A stretch of 64,000 nucleotides of DNA from Amycolatopsis nigrescens CSC17Ta-90 (lineage in GTDB: Bacteria; Actinomycetota; Actinomycetes; Mycobacteriales; Pseudonocardiaceae): NCBI RefSeq assembly GCF_000384315.1, contig NZ_ARVW01000001.1, forward strand, positions 8,911,001-8,975,000. Reading direction: 5' to 3'. The translations under genes and the position numbers were made by a program. This document shows positions 25,309-33,910 of this stretch, piece by piece (within the stretch, counting starts at the first letter, position 1; every line of letters begins with the position of its first letter). The notes beneath the pieces are model-generated. The model saw only the letters and a list, made by a program, of their open reading frames with translations. It was not told where the DNA came from and did not search any database.

Positions 25309-26861
25309 GTCGTGGTGCGCTGGGTCAGCGAATCCTGCCGCCGCGCGGTCGCGATCGAGGTCAGGGTTCGGCGGCATACCTTGCCGGTCGGGCCGAGCGG
25401 CAGCTCCGCGAGCAGCACCAGTGCCTCGGGCAGTTTCCGGCGCTCGACACCGCGCTCGTGTTCCAGGAACCAGGTGAGTTCGGCCAGTGTGATCCCGGCC
25501 CCGGCCGGCCGCGGCGCGACGCAGGCGCACAGCCGCTCGCCGAGGTCGTCGTCGGGAACGCCGACGCAGGCGACCTCCGCGACGGCCGGATGCGTGCCCA
25601 GTTGCGCCTCGATCTCGGCCGGGCTGATGTTGTAGCCGCCACGGATCACGATCTGCTTGATCCGGCCGAGCACGTGCAGCCTGCCCCGCGAGTCCAGCAG
25701 GCCGCGGTCGCCGGTGCGCACCCAGCCGCCGGGCAGCCGGTAGCGGGCGTCCAGCCCGGGAGCGTCCACATAGCACAGCGGGGTCATCGGGCCGCGCGCG
25801 CAGATCTCGCCCGGCTGCCCGTGCCGCACCGCCCGGCCCCGCTCGTCGACGATGCGGATGCTGGCCACCGCGGGATCGGGCCGCCCGGTCCAGGCGCCTG
25901 GCCCGGTGGCCGCGGTATGGCAGTTGACCCCGTCGGAGGAGCCGTACACCGTGATCACCTCGGTCCGGAAGCGGTCCTGGCAGGCGCGCGCGACCCGCTC
26001 CGGCAACGCGGCGCCGCTGGACACCACGGCCTGCAGGGTGCCGAAGTCCTCCCCCGGCACGGGTCCGAGCGCCGCCATCCGGCCGAGCATCGTCGGTACC
26101 CCGAACACGTGGGTAGCGCGCCGCTCACCGAGCATCCGCAGCGCGGCAGCGGCATCGAAGGCGCCGGTCAGCAGCAGGGTCCCGCCGAGGGCGGCGATGG
26201 TCACCGGCACCCCGCAGGACCCGAACGAGGACGCGAGCGGCACCAGCACCAGGTTCCGCATCGGCACCTTTCCCCGCCGCAGCGCCCGCAGATAGCTAGC
26301 CCGGCCACCGGCGAAGGCGTTGTGCGAGTATGCGACCAGCTTCGGCTCCGCTTCGGAGCCGGACGAGACCAGGATGCGCGCCGGTGCCTCCGGATCGACC
26401 GGCAGGCGGCGTGCTCCCCCGGCCGGGAACGGAAGCCGGTGCACGCGGTCGTTGATCACCGCGCTCGCCCTCGCCCGGCACAGCAGCTCCGGCAGACCAG
26501 ACACTGCACTTCCCCCGGCAGGACAGGGCAGCGCGACCGCCCCGGCCGCGTAGACGGCGAGTTCGGCGGCGACCGCGGCGCGACCGTTGCCCAACTGGAT
26601 CCCGACCACGTCACGGTTCCCGATCCCGGCCGACACCAGCTCGGCGGCCAGCCGACGCACCTCGACACCAAGGCTCTCGTAATCCAGTGCCCCGTCCGCG
26701 TCGATCACGGCTTCACGCCGGGGATGTGCGCGCGCCTGTTCCCGGAACAACGTGTGCAGGTCGCGGCCGGGACATAGTCCACTGTGGACCCATTCTCGGC
26801 GGAGCACGGCCGGCACCCGGTCGGTCAGCTCCAGCCCGGCCGCCGAGGTCCAGGTGCTCAC
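25302..26861 (-). CDS. Acyl-CoA synthetase-like adenylating enzyme (degenerate phosphate loop)
   Basis: 519-aa ANL-superfamily protein. Late motifs are intact: VYGSSDG (A5), WVRTGDRG (A7), GRIKQIVIRGGYNISPAEIE (A8) and LPLGPTGKVCRRTL with the A10 Lys. The phosphate loop, normally TSGTTGxPK, reads LVSSGSEAEPKLV, so nucleotide handling may be altered. GTG at 26861 overlaps the CoA-transferase stop (GTGA). As last gene of the leftward biosynthetic operon it would activate a carboxylate as adenylate or CoA ester. A longer upstream open frame is rejected because it runs antiparallel through the coupled neighbour's reading frame. Confidence 0.82.
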   Translation of the reverse strand: MSTWTSAAGLELTDRVPAVLRREWVHSGLCPGRDLHTLFREQARAHPRREAVIDADGALDYESLGVEVRRLAAELVSAGIGNRDVVGIQLGNGRAAVAAELAVYAAGAVALPCPAGGSAVSGLPELLCRARASAVINDRVHRLPFPAGGARRLPVDPEAPARILVSSGSEAEPKLVAYSHNAFAGGRASYLRALRRGKVPMRNLVLVPLASSFGSCGVPVTIAALGGTLLLTGAFDAAAALRMLGERRATHVFGVPTMLGRMAALGPVPGEDFGTLQAVVSSGAALPERVARACQDRFRTEVITVYGSSDGVNCHTAATGPGAWTGRPDPAVASIRIVDERGRAVRHGQPGEICARGPMTPLCYVDAPGLDARYRLPGGWVRTGDRGLLDSRGRLHVLGRIKQIVIRGGYNISPAEIEAQLGTHPAVAEVACVGVPDDDLGERLCACVAPRPAGAGITLAELTWFLEHERGVERRKLPEALVLLAELPLGPTGKVCRRTLTSIATARRQDSLTQRTTTS

Positions 26862-28477
26862 GAGAACGTCCACGGGCTGAGCGGGAAGGTGTAGCCGTCC
26901 CGGCCGAGCACACCGGCGAACCGCGGGTCCGCGGCCAGCGCCCGCAGATCGGTGCACACCGGGGTCACCGGCAACCCGACCGCGGCGAACCGCTCCAGCC
27001 AGTATGCGGTGGGGTGCGCGGTGAACTCCGCCGCGCCGAGCACTTCGGCCACCCGGTCCGGCCGCGACCTCGCCCGCGCGCCCAGCGCCAGATATCCGTC
27101 GCGGGTGGCCGGTGGCCGGTCCAGCATCGTCCACACCGGACGGACGCGAGGACGCGGCGGCACCGCGGCAGCGGAGAGCAGGGACGAGTCGACGCGCGCA
27201 CCGGCGCCGGTGCGCAACCGGGCCAGCAACGCGGTCAACACCCCCTCGGCGCACACCGCTCCGCCGAGCACGTCGGTCACGGTCATCAGCGACGGTGCGG
27301 CCGGCTCGTCACCGGGACGGAGCGCGGCGGCCAGCCCGCTGTGCGCCTGCACCAGGAAATCGGTGCCCAGCGGCGGGACCGGCCCGAACTCCGTCCCCCA
27401 GCCGGACGCGGCCGCGTACACCAGTCCGGGCCGCACCTTGGCGAGATCGTCGGCGTCGAGCCCGAGCCTGACCGCCCTGCCCGGTGCCCAGTTGTGCAGG
27501 AACACCTCGGCCCCGGCCACCAGGTCGAGCACCTCCGCGCGCCCGGCCGCAGACTTGAGGTCGATCTCCACGGCCCGCTTGCCGTCGTTGAGCGCCCGGA
27601 ACCGCGCCGAGCAACCACCGGCCATCGGCGGCACTCCGCGCATCGGGTCGCCGCCGGGCGGCTCGATCCGAACCACGTCGGCACCGAGCAGCCGCAGCAG
27701 ATGCCCTGCCAGCGGTCCCTGCACCCGGCTGGTGGACTCCACCACCACGATCCCGTCCAGCGGCAACCCGGCCGGACGGGCGGGAGCACCGGCCGCCCGC
27801 CGCCCCAGCGGCGAGATCCGCCATGGTGGAAGCGCCACCCGGAACCGGGGCTCGGCGCGCACCGCCAGCACGCTGACCCCCGCGGCACGGCCCAGCTCGG
27901 TCAGCTCGCCGAACGGCCGCCCGCTCGCCGCGGTGGCGAGGCCGACCGGCAGCGGACAGGTCGCGGTGGCGAACCTGAGCTGGAACGGACGCCAGCCCCG
28001 CCGAACCGCGTCCGGATCCGCGCCGAGCCGCAGCCAGAACCGCTGCCAGTGCTCGGCGTCCAGGGTTTCGAGCTCGAAGCGCACCCCGTCGGCCGAGGCG
28101 AACGGCGGCTCACCCCCACCTCCATCGACGGCAGTGTCCTCGGCGTCCTCGGCGTCCTCGGCGGTCGCCGCGGCCAGGTACTGCGCGACGGACAGCAGCG
28201 CGGCCTGCGCCACCGAGGTGCGCGCCGTGCCCACCACCAGCCCGCGCGCCCTACCGATCCGCGCCGCCAGATTCCCTTGTGCGGCAAGGACTCCGGCGAC
28301 CGCAGTGGCGTAGTCCACGGCGAGCGGCAGCGGCCGTCCCGAACGGCGGCCGTGTACGTGCATCAGGCCGCAGGCCGCCTGCACCGCGCTCTCCTCGGCC
28401 AGCGGCAACTCGACCGGGCCTGCCCAGCCGACGAGGCAGTCCGGTGTTCCCGCCGGACGCTCGGTGGACAGCGTCAT
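26858..28477 (-). CDS. Double CaiB/BaiF-like CoA-transferase
   Basis: 539-aa protein, longer than the ~400 residues usual for family III CoA-transferases. Residues ~240-480 carry the standard N-terminal half: LDGIVVVESTSRVQGPLAGHLL, LGADVVRIEPPGGDPMRG, LNDGKRAVEIDLKS, LHNWAPG and the catalytic-Asp region GTDFLVQAHSGL. Residues ~1-240 look like a degenerate partial copy of the central region (AEESAVQAACGLMHVHG, then DYATAVAGVLAAQGNLAARI) without its own nucleotide-binding half. It presumably moves CoA between acids in this pathway. It is coupled to the methyltransferase (ATGA) and to the adenylating enzyme (GTGA). Confidence 0.8.
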   Translation of the reverse strand: MTLSTERPAGTPDCLVGWAGPVELPLAEESAVQAACGLMHVHGRRSGRPLPLAVDYATAVAGVLAAQGNLAARIGRARGLVVGTARTSVAQAALLSVAQYLAAATAEDAEDAEDTAVDGGGGEPPFASADGVRFELETLDAEHWQRFWLRLGADPDAVRRGWRPFQLRFATATCPLPVGLATAASGRPFGELTELGRAAGVSVLAVRAEPRFRVALPPWRISPLGRRAAGAPARPAGLPLDGIVVVESTSRVQGPLAGHLLRLLGADVVRIEPPGGDPMRGVPPMAGGCSARFRALNDGKRAVEIDLKSAAGRAEVLDLVAGAEVFLHNWAPGRAVRLGLDADDLAKVRPGLVYAAASGWGTEFGPVPPLGTDFLVQAHSGLAAALRPGDEPAAPSLMTVTDVLGGAVCAEGVLTALLARLRTGAGARVDSSLLSAAAVPPRPRVRPVWTMLDRPPATRDGYLALGARARSRPDRVAEVLGAAEFTAHPTAYWLERFAAVGLPVTPVCTDLRALAADPRFAGVLGRDGYTFPLSPWTFS

Positions 28478-29271
28478 CGCGGCCGCCTGCCCTGCACGGA
28501 GTACATCACGCTGGACGAGACGCAGAACGAAGGGTCGGCCAGCAGGGCGCGGATTTCCTGGAGCTGCCCGTCGGTCATCCCGCCCGCGAGCAGTCCCTCC
28601 CGCAGCCGGTAGGTGTGCTGGGCCAGCAGCCGCAGCCCCGGCGACCCGCCCTGCCACCGTTCGAGCTGCGGCCAGACGTCGATTCCGGTGAAACCCGCCC
28701 GCCGCATCGCCGCCCCGGCATGGCGGCCCCACGCACCGTCTACCCCGGCGGCAGCCATCACCGCGTCCTTCGCCGCGAGGAAGCTGCTGAACAACCGCTC
28801 CGCCGACGCGTCCGGCCCCAGCAGACAGGGCTGATAGGAGGTGTCGAATTCGTCCAGCTGCAACCAGCCGCCCGGTTTGAGCGCGGCCAGCAACCTGCCT
28901 AGCACCACCGCGCGGCGCGGCAGGTGACGCAGCACCAGCCGCGCGTGGATCAGGTCGAAACCGTTCTCCGGCAACGGGTCCGTCACCACATCGTGCCGGA
29001 GCACGGTCAGCTTCGGCCGCCGCGGGATGTGCCGGGGTTCGAGGTCGGTGGCCAGCACCTCGCCGGTCGGTGCCACCCGCTCGGCCAGCCAGACCGCGAC
29101 GCTGCCGCCACCGGCTCCCACCTCCAGGCAGTGCCAGCCGTCGGTGACCCCGGTGCCGGCCAGCCTGGCCGTGCTGAGCGGGTCGTAGGCCTCGGCGAGG
29201 TACTGGTGCTGCTCGTGCGCACCGTCTTCGCCGAAGACGTAGCGGGGCTCGTCGAGCCGGCTGCCGGGCAC
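28474..29271 (-). CDS. Class I SAM-dependent methyltransferase
   Basis: 265-aa methyltransferase. Motif I is CLEVGAGGGSVAVWLAERV near residue 49, the acidic end of strand 2 is LATDLEPRH, and the post-I region is FDLIHARLVLRHLPRR. The GTG start follows AAGGAG. It lies 24 nt after the larger adenylating-enzyme gene and is coupled to the CoA-transferase. It would methylate an O, N or C position of the cluster product; the acceptor is unknown. It is one of two methyltransferases in this operon, and they are not close copies. Confidence 0.87.
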   Translation of the reverse strand: MPGSRLDEPRYVFGEDGAHEQHQYLAEAYDPLSTARLAGTGVTDGWHCLEVGAGGGSVAVWLAERVAPTGEVLATDLEPRHIPRRPKLTVLRHDVVTDPLPENGFDLIHARLVLRHLPRRAVVLGRLLAALKPGGWLQLDEFDTSYQPCLLGPDASAERLFSSFLAAKDAVMAAAGVDGAWGRHAGAAMRRAGFTGIDVWPQLERWQGGSPGLRLLAQHTYRLREGLLAGGMTDGQLQEIRALLADPSFCVSSSVMYSVQGRRPR

Positions 29272-29295
29272 CTGCGCTCCTTCCGTGGGTGGTGG

Positions 29296-30900
29296 TCAGG
29301 TCCAGCGCCCGGTGCCGGGCGGCTCCGCCCGCCCGGTCAGCGCGGCCAGTAGCGCGAGCCGACGGACTTTGCCGGTCCCGGTGCGGGGCACCTCGTCCCA
29401 GGTCAGCGTCACCGGTTCGGCCAGCTCGGGCAGGTACTTGGGGAGGTCACGGACGGCGCGTGCCCATTCGCGGGGGTCCTGCTCGCCGTCCTCGGTGACC
29501 ACAACCGGCAGCGGCGGCCCGTCCGGCACGCCGAGCACCACGCACTCGATCGCGCCCGGCAGCCGGTCCTCCAACAGGTCTTCGGTCTCCAGGCAGCTCA
29601 ACTCCGGCAGCCCGTCCACCTCGCGGTCCAGGAACAGCACCGTGCCGTCGCGGTTGCGCTGGCCGAGATCCCCGGTGTTCCACCAGTTCCCGGTCTGCTT
29701 GGCGGCCCACCGCTGTTCCTCCCCGACGTAACCGAGGCAGCGGGCCGGCGTACGCGCCAGCACCAGCCCGGCCTGTCCCCTCGGCACCGGGGCGAAGGTT
29801 TCCGGGTGCACCACCCGGAGCCGGGTCCGCACCGGGATGGGCCGGCCCAGGTTGCGAGTGGTCGGGTGCCGGTCCCGGCGTTCCAGCGCTTTGCGCGTCA
29901 GGAACCGGAAGGTCAGCGGCCCGGTCTCGGTCTGCCCCCAGCCCTGCATCCACAGTGGACGCCGGCGCGCCGAGGCGGCCAGGTACGCCCGCACGGTGGG
30001 CGGGTGCATCGCGTCGTAGGTGCTGACGAACAGCCGGACGTCCCGGAAAGGGTTGTCCAGCCGGGAAAGCAGCGGCTGGAACCGGACGAAGGTGGACGGC
30101 AGCGCCTCCACGATCGTCGGCGGGTCGGCCCGCAGCACCGGATCGGCGGTCGCCGGGTCCGCGCCGGTGAGCACCACGATCCGGCGCGGGGCCAGGCAGC
30201 ACACGCTCGCCGTCCAGCAGAACGTCCGGCCGTGCGCGAAAGCGCTGGCGTTGGCCACCGTGTCGTCCCGCCGCACGCCGACAACCGGCAGCCGGTGGGA
30301 TTCCAGGCAGGCCAGCTTCCCGATGATCGTGCCGGTGGAGTGCACCACCAGCTTCGGCACCCCGGTGGTGCCGGAGGTGTGGTTGATCACCAACGGCTCC
30401 CCGCGCACCGGCCGTCTCGGCGCGGGCGGGCGGGTGCCGCGGACGTCGTCGAGCACGAGCGCGCCGGGTTCCTGGTCGTCCAGGCTGAGCACCCGGCGAG
30501 CCAGCGAGCCCAGGTCCACGCCGGACTCCCGGCCGGAGCGCAACAGCCGGGCGGTGGTGACCAGCACGGCGGGCTCCAGCCGCTTGAGCAGTTCGCCCAG
30601 CGCCTCGGCCGGCAGCTGCCCGGACAGCTGGGCCGGCACCGCGCCCAGCCGGACCGCCGCGCAGGCCAGCAGGTCGTAGTCCCAGTGGTTGTCCTTGGCG
30701 ATCGCGATCCGGTCGCCTGGCCCGGCACCGGCCGCGAGCAGCCAGCCGGACGCCGCACGGACCAGTTCCGCGAGCCCCGCCAGGTCGTAGTGCAGCCCGC
30801 CGTCCGGTGCGATGTCGAACGGCCGGTCCAGCCGCACCGTGGTAGCGGCGCCCTGCTCGACGCACTCGTCGAAGAGCACGCCCATGTCGTACGGCTTCAC
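29296..30900 (-). CDS. Acyl-adenylate-forming enzyme (class I ANL family)
   Basis: 534-aa adenylating enzyme with an intact phosphate loop (INHTSGTTGVPKLVVHS), A5 GWGQTETGPL, A7 WNTGDLG and C-terminal A10 Lys in PRTGTGKVRRLAL. It should form an acyl-AMP and transfer the acyl group to CoA or a carrier. No carrier protein gene is present in the cluster, so CoA is likelier. GTG at 30900 is preceded by GGGAGG and overlaps the oxidoreductase stop; ATG at 30885 is a weaker alternative. A much longer open frame into the upstream gene is a shadow. Confidence 0.88.
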   Translation of the reverse strand: MKPYDMGVLFDECVEQGAATTVRLDRPFDIAPDGGLHYDLAGLAELVRAASGWLLAAGAGPGDRIAIAKDNHWDYDLLACAAVRLGAVPAQLSGQLPAEALGELLKRLEPAVLVTTARLLRSGRESGVDLGSLARRVLSLDDQEPGALVLDDVRGTRPPAPRRPVRGEPLVINHTSGTTGVPKLVVHSTGTIIGKLACLESHRLPVVGVRRDDTVANASAFAHGRTFCWTASVCCLAPRRIVVLTGADPATADPVLRADPPTIVEALPSTFVRFQPLLSRLDNPFRDVRLFVSTYDAMHPPTVRAYLAASARRRPLWMQGWGQTETGPLTFRFLTRKALERRDRHPTTRNLGRPIPVRTRLRVVHPETFAPVPRGQAGLVLARTPARCLGYVGEEQRWAAKQTGNWWNTGDLGQRNRDGTVLFLDREVDGLPELSCLETEDLLEDRLPGAIECVVLGVPDGPPLPVVVTEDGEQDPREWARAVRDLPKYLPELAEPVTLTWDEVPRTGTGKVRRLALLAALTGRAEPPGTGRWT

Positions 30901-32240
30901 ACTGCCTCCCGCGCTCGCACAGGCACGTTCCGGCTGAGCACCCGCGAGGCGGCAAGTGCCGCCGCGCGCACCGCGCCCTCGCTGCTCGGCCGCAGCAGCA
31001 CCCAGTCGCCTGCGTAGTCCACCGGGCCGTTCGGGCGGGCCGCGAACCCGGCGCGCAGCCGCAACGCCGCCGGGGTCGCCTCGGGCAGCCCGTGCCGGAT
31101 GCGGTGCACGAAGTTCTTCCTGGTCGCCATCGCGAGCCCGGGCACGTACCGCTCGGCCCGCTCGGTGAGCCTGCCGATGACGTCGGCGTCCGAAGCGCCG
31201 AAGAGCCCCGGAATCGCGCCCGGTGCGGCCATCAGGCTGAGCAGCCCGGCGCCGGCCGGTGCCCTTGCCGGGTGCTTGGCGTGGTCGATGATCAAGCCGG
31301 AGAGCACCTCGTCCTCCGCCGACGGGGTCAGCAGGGCGTAGATCGGCCGGCTCGACTCCGGGGCGAGCGGGCGGTCGAGCAGGCAGCTGACCTTGAGCAT
31401 CGGGGTGAAGGTGCAGGCGGCCAGGAACTCCGCCTCGGCGGCGGGCGGGTTGACGTAGATCCGCGCCGCCACCGGGGCCGGCACGCAGAGCAGCACCGAA
31501 CGCGCGGTGACCGTGCCTTCGTCGAGCACCAGCCTCGCCGAGTCCGGGCCGGCGACGACCTGGTGCACCTCGCTGCCGGTGCGCACGTCCAGCCGTTCGG
31601 CCAGCCGCCTGGCCAGGGTGTCCATCCCGTCGGCGTAGGTCAGCCAGCCGGACGCGTTCCCGACCTCGCGCATCAGGCAGGCGAACGGCGCCGCCGCCGA
31701 GCGCGCGGTGTCCCAGCCGAAGAAGCCACCGGCCACCGGCTGGAAGAGGTAGTCGTGCAGATCGGGATGGCGGGACCGGAGGTACTCGGCCACCGTGCGC
31801 TCCCCCAGCGGCGTGTGCTCCGGCCGGTCGGCGTCGAACTCCCGGTGGCGACGGCCGGTCCACACGAGAAAGCGCGCCAGGTCCAGCCTGGCCCGCACCG
31901 ACAGGCCGGCGCCGGTGAGCAGGCCGCCGGGGTCCGAGACGCCGGGCTGGGCGCGATCGTTGCGCCAGACCGCGATGGCCTTGCCGATCTTCGGCACGTC
32001 GGACAACGGAAAGTCCAGCCGGCGCAGCAGCTCCCAGGTGGCGCGGTAGCCCTTCGCGGACAGTTGCTCGGCGCCTTCGTCCACGGTGTAACCCTGGTGC
32101 CGGAAGCTGGCCATCCGCCCGCCGACCCGGTGCGTCGACTCGTACACCCGCACCGACAGTCCGGCCCGCCGCAACTCGGTCGCGGCGGCGAGCCCGCCAA
32201 TCCCGGCACCTACCACCGCCACGTCCAGGTCGTGGCCCAT
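30897..32240 (-). CDS. FAD-dependent oxidoreductase (amine oxidase/phytoene desaturase fold)
   Basis: 447-aa flavoprotein. The dinucleotide motif VAVVGAGIGGLAAATELRRAG is at the N-terminus, followed by VRVYESTHRVGGRMASF, and the C-terminus has GPVDYAGDWVL, typical of protoporphyrinogen oxidase/amine oxidase/carotenoid desaturase relatives. It starts inside the UbiA stop (TGATG). The tight coupling to a prenyltransferase suggests it acts on the prenylated or ring intermediate, perhaps by dehydrogenation. It is unlikely to be the missing CrtI of the distant carotenoid cluster because it is locked into this operon. Confidence 0.85.
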   Translation of the reverse strand: MGHDLDVAVVGAGIGGLAAATELRRAGLSVRVYESTHRVGGRMASFRHQGYTVDEGAEQLSAKGYRATWELLRRLDFPLSDVPKIGKAIAVWRNDRAQPGVSDPGGLLTGAGLSVRARLDLARFLVWTGRRHREFDADRPEHTPLGERTVAEYLRSRHPDLHDYLFQPVAGGFFGWDTARSAAAPFACLMREVGNASGWLTYADGMDTLARRLAERLDVRTGSEVHQVVAGPDSARLVLDEGTVTARSVLLCVPAPVAARIYVNPPAAEAEFLAACTFTPMLKVSCLLDRPLAPESSRPIYALLTPSAEDEVLSGLIIDHAKHPARAPAGAGLLSLMAAPGAIPGLFGASDADVIGRLTERAERYVPGLAMATRKNFVHRIRHGLPEATPAALRLRAGFAARPNGPVDYAGDWVLLRPSSEGAVRAAALAASRVLSRNVPVRAREAV

Positions 32241-33208
32241 CAGGCACCGGCCTGGATCAGGTTCGCCACGATCAGCAGCGCCGCGTTGAGCCGGTGCACC
32301 CGGAAACCGAGCTTGCGGGCGCTCATGATGTCCCCGCCGGGGAAGCCCATCCGGTACTGCATCGCGCGCATCGCGGTGGCCGGCAGCATCACCAGCACGA
32401 ACCACCACGGCGCGAGCCCGGTCAGCGAGCCGAGCGCACCGAAGGCGAATTCGGCGACCGACAGCGCGAAGACGAACCTGGCGTTGCCCTTCGGCGAGGC
32501 CAGCACCGCGACCGTCGGCCGGCCGACCGCACGGTCGCCCGCGATGTCATTGGTGTTCGAGTAGACCCCGAACAGCAGCGGGCCCATCCCGAAGATCAGC
32601 GCCTGCACCAGCACGAAACCGGAGAACTGCCCGGCCACCAGCCCGTACGGGGCGAGCACCAGCGCCACCCCGAGCGCCACCAGGAACAGCTCCTGGAACC
32701 CGCGGTAGCTCAGCTTGATCCCGTAGGAGTACTGCGGCATCAGCACGAAGGTGACCACGATCAACACGAGAGTCCATAATGGACGATTCGGGGATAGCAG
32801 CACCGCCAGCACCCACAGCGCGCCACCGGCCGCCACGGCCAGCCAGGCGAACCGGAGCGCCTCGGCCGGGGTCAGCGTGCCGGCGATCAACGGCTTGCGC
32901 AGCAGCCGCCTGGTCGGGGTGTCCGGCCCGTAGTTGGCCGCGTCGCTGCCGTCGTGGTATCCGGTCACGTCGTCCAGCGCCACCATCGCGGCGGTCACCA
33001 GGATCTCGCCGGCCAGGAACACCACCAGCGTGGGCAGCACCCGCGAGTCGAAGGCGGCCAGCGGCAGCAGCACCGCCGACAGCACCACCAGGATGCTCAG
33101 GTAGTAGTCGTACACGTCCAGCTTGGCCAGCCGGGTGTAGCTGCGCAGCTTGCTCTCCGGTCGCGGCCCCTTGACCGCGCCGCGGCGGGCTTCCGTGCCA
33201 CTGGTCAT
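32240..33208 (-). CDS. UbiA-family membrane prenyltransferase
   Basis: 322-aa protein with eight or nine hydrophobic segments and two Asp-rich magnesium/diphosphate sites: VALDDVTGYHDGSD near residue 80 and YSNTNDIAGDRAVG near 205. UbiA enzymes attach an isoprenoid diphosphate to an aromatic or polar acceptor at the membrane. Start and stop are coupled by TGATG overlaps to a methyltransferase and an FAD oxidoreductase. No isoprenyl diphosphate synthase is in the cluster, so the prenyl donor must come from general metabolism. The acceptor is unknown. Confidence 0.88.
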   Translation of the reverse strand: MTSGTEARRGAVKGPRPESKLRSYTRLAKLDVYDYYLSILVVLSAVLLPLAAFDSRVLPTLVVFLAGEILVTAAMVALDDVTGYHDGSDAANYGPDTPTRRLLRKPLIAGTLTPAEALRFAWLAVAAGGALWVLAVLLSPNRPLWTLVLIVVTFVLMPQYSYGIKLSYRGFQELFLVALGVALVLAPYGLVAGQFSGFVLVQALIFGMGPLLFGVYSNTNDIAGDRAVGRPTVAVLASPKGNARFVFALSVAEFAFGALGSLTGLAPWWFVLVMLPATAMRAMQYRMGFPGGDIMSARKLGFRVHRLNAALLIVANLIQAGA

Positions 33209-33879
33209 CACAACGCTCCCTGCTCCGCGAAACCGATCAGCGCGGCGGCCGAGCGGTCGCCGCCGTAGTCGAGGCCGCGGCGCGCCACCAGCCGCGAACC
33301 GGGCAGCAGCGCCAGGTACTCCTCCAGCGAACGCACCCGGCACCACCGGCTGGCCGCCACCCCGGCGTGCTCGTATTCGATCAGCACCAGGTACCGGCTC
33401 GACGTCGCCAGTGCCCGGCAGATCTTCGCCAGCCGGTCCTGATCGAGCACGTGCATCAGTGTCCAGACGCTGACACTGACGTCGAACCGCTTGGCCCGCC
33501 AGGGAATCTGCTCGGCCCACGCCAGCATGAACTCCACATTGGAGAGAAATGCGCAGCTCGCCCTTGCCTCGTCAAGCATGCGCGGGGTCATGTCCACCGC
33601 GGTCACCTGCCCGGCGTGCCGCGCGAGGGTGGGGGTCAGCCTGCCCACCCCGCAGCCGATCTCCAGCGCGGACCGCACCGGCTGCCCCAGCTCCGCGGCC
33701 ACCACCCCGAGATAGTCTCCGACCAGCCTTCTGGTCAGCGCGGTGACCCGCGTGTTCAGCACCCGTGACTGGGACGCCCGCATCACCCGCGCCAGGCCGT
33801 CACGCTCGGCGCGGCGGTGCCATTCTCGCGCCAGATCCTCGTCGGTGATGGGACCGGCTTCTTCCACAATCGATCGCAA
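33208..33879 (-). CDS. SAM-dependent methyltransferase
   Basis: 223-aa class I methyltransferase with motif I ALEIGCGVGRLTPTLARHAG near residue 71, VTAVDMTPRMLDEAR and the post-I region FDVSVSVWTLMHVL. It starts at TTG with AAGGAG eight bases upstream. It lies 31 nt after the second aminotransferase and overlaps the prenyltransferase start. The acceptor is not known; it could methylate the aminosugar-like unit or the acid moiety of the product. Confidence 0.86.
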   Translation of the reverse strand: MRSIVEEAGPITDEDLAREWHRRAERDGLARVMRASQSRVLNTRVTALTRRLVGDYLGVVAAELGQPVRSALEIGCGVGRLTPTLARHAGQVTAVDMTPRMLDEARASCAFLSNVEFMLAWAEQIPWRAKRFDVSVSVWTLMHVLDQDRLAKICRALATSSRYLVLIEYEHAGVAASRWCRVRSLEEYLALLPGSRLVARRGLDYGGDRSAAALIGFAEQGAL

Positions 33880-33910
33880 GGCGATGGCTCCTTCTCAGAT
33901 TTCGCGGTAT

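Noticed and set aside
30897..32240. Missing phytoene desaturase CrtI
   Set aside because: It is translationally coupled within the biosynthetic operon 20 kb from crtB and at 447 aa is short for CrtI.
29296..32247. 983-codon fusion of oxidoreductase and adenylating enzyme
   Set aside because: The first ~450 codons are an out-of-frame reading of the FAD oxidoreductase gene. The GTG at 30900 with GGGAGG explains the real start.
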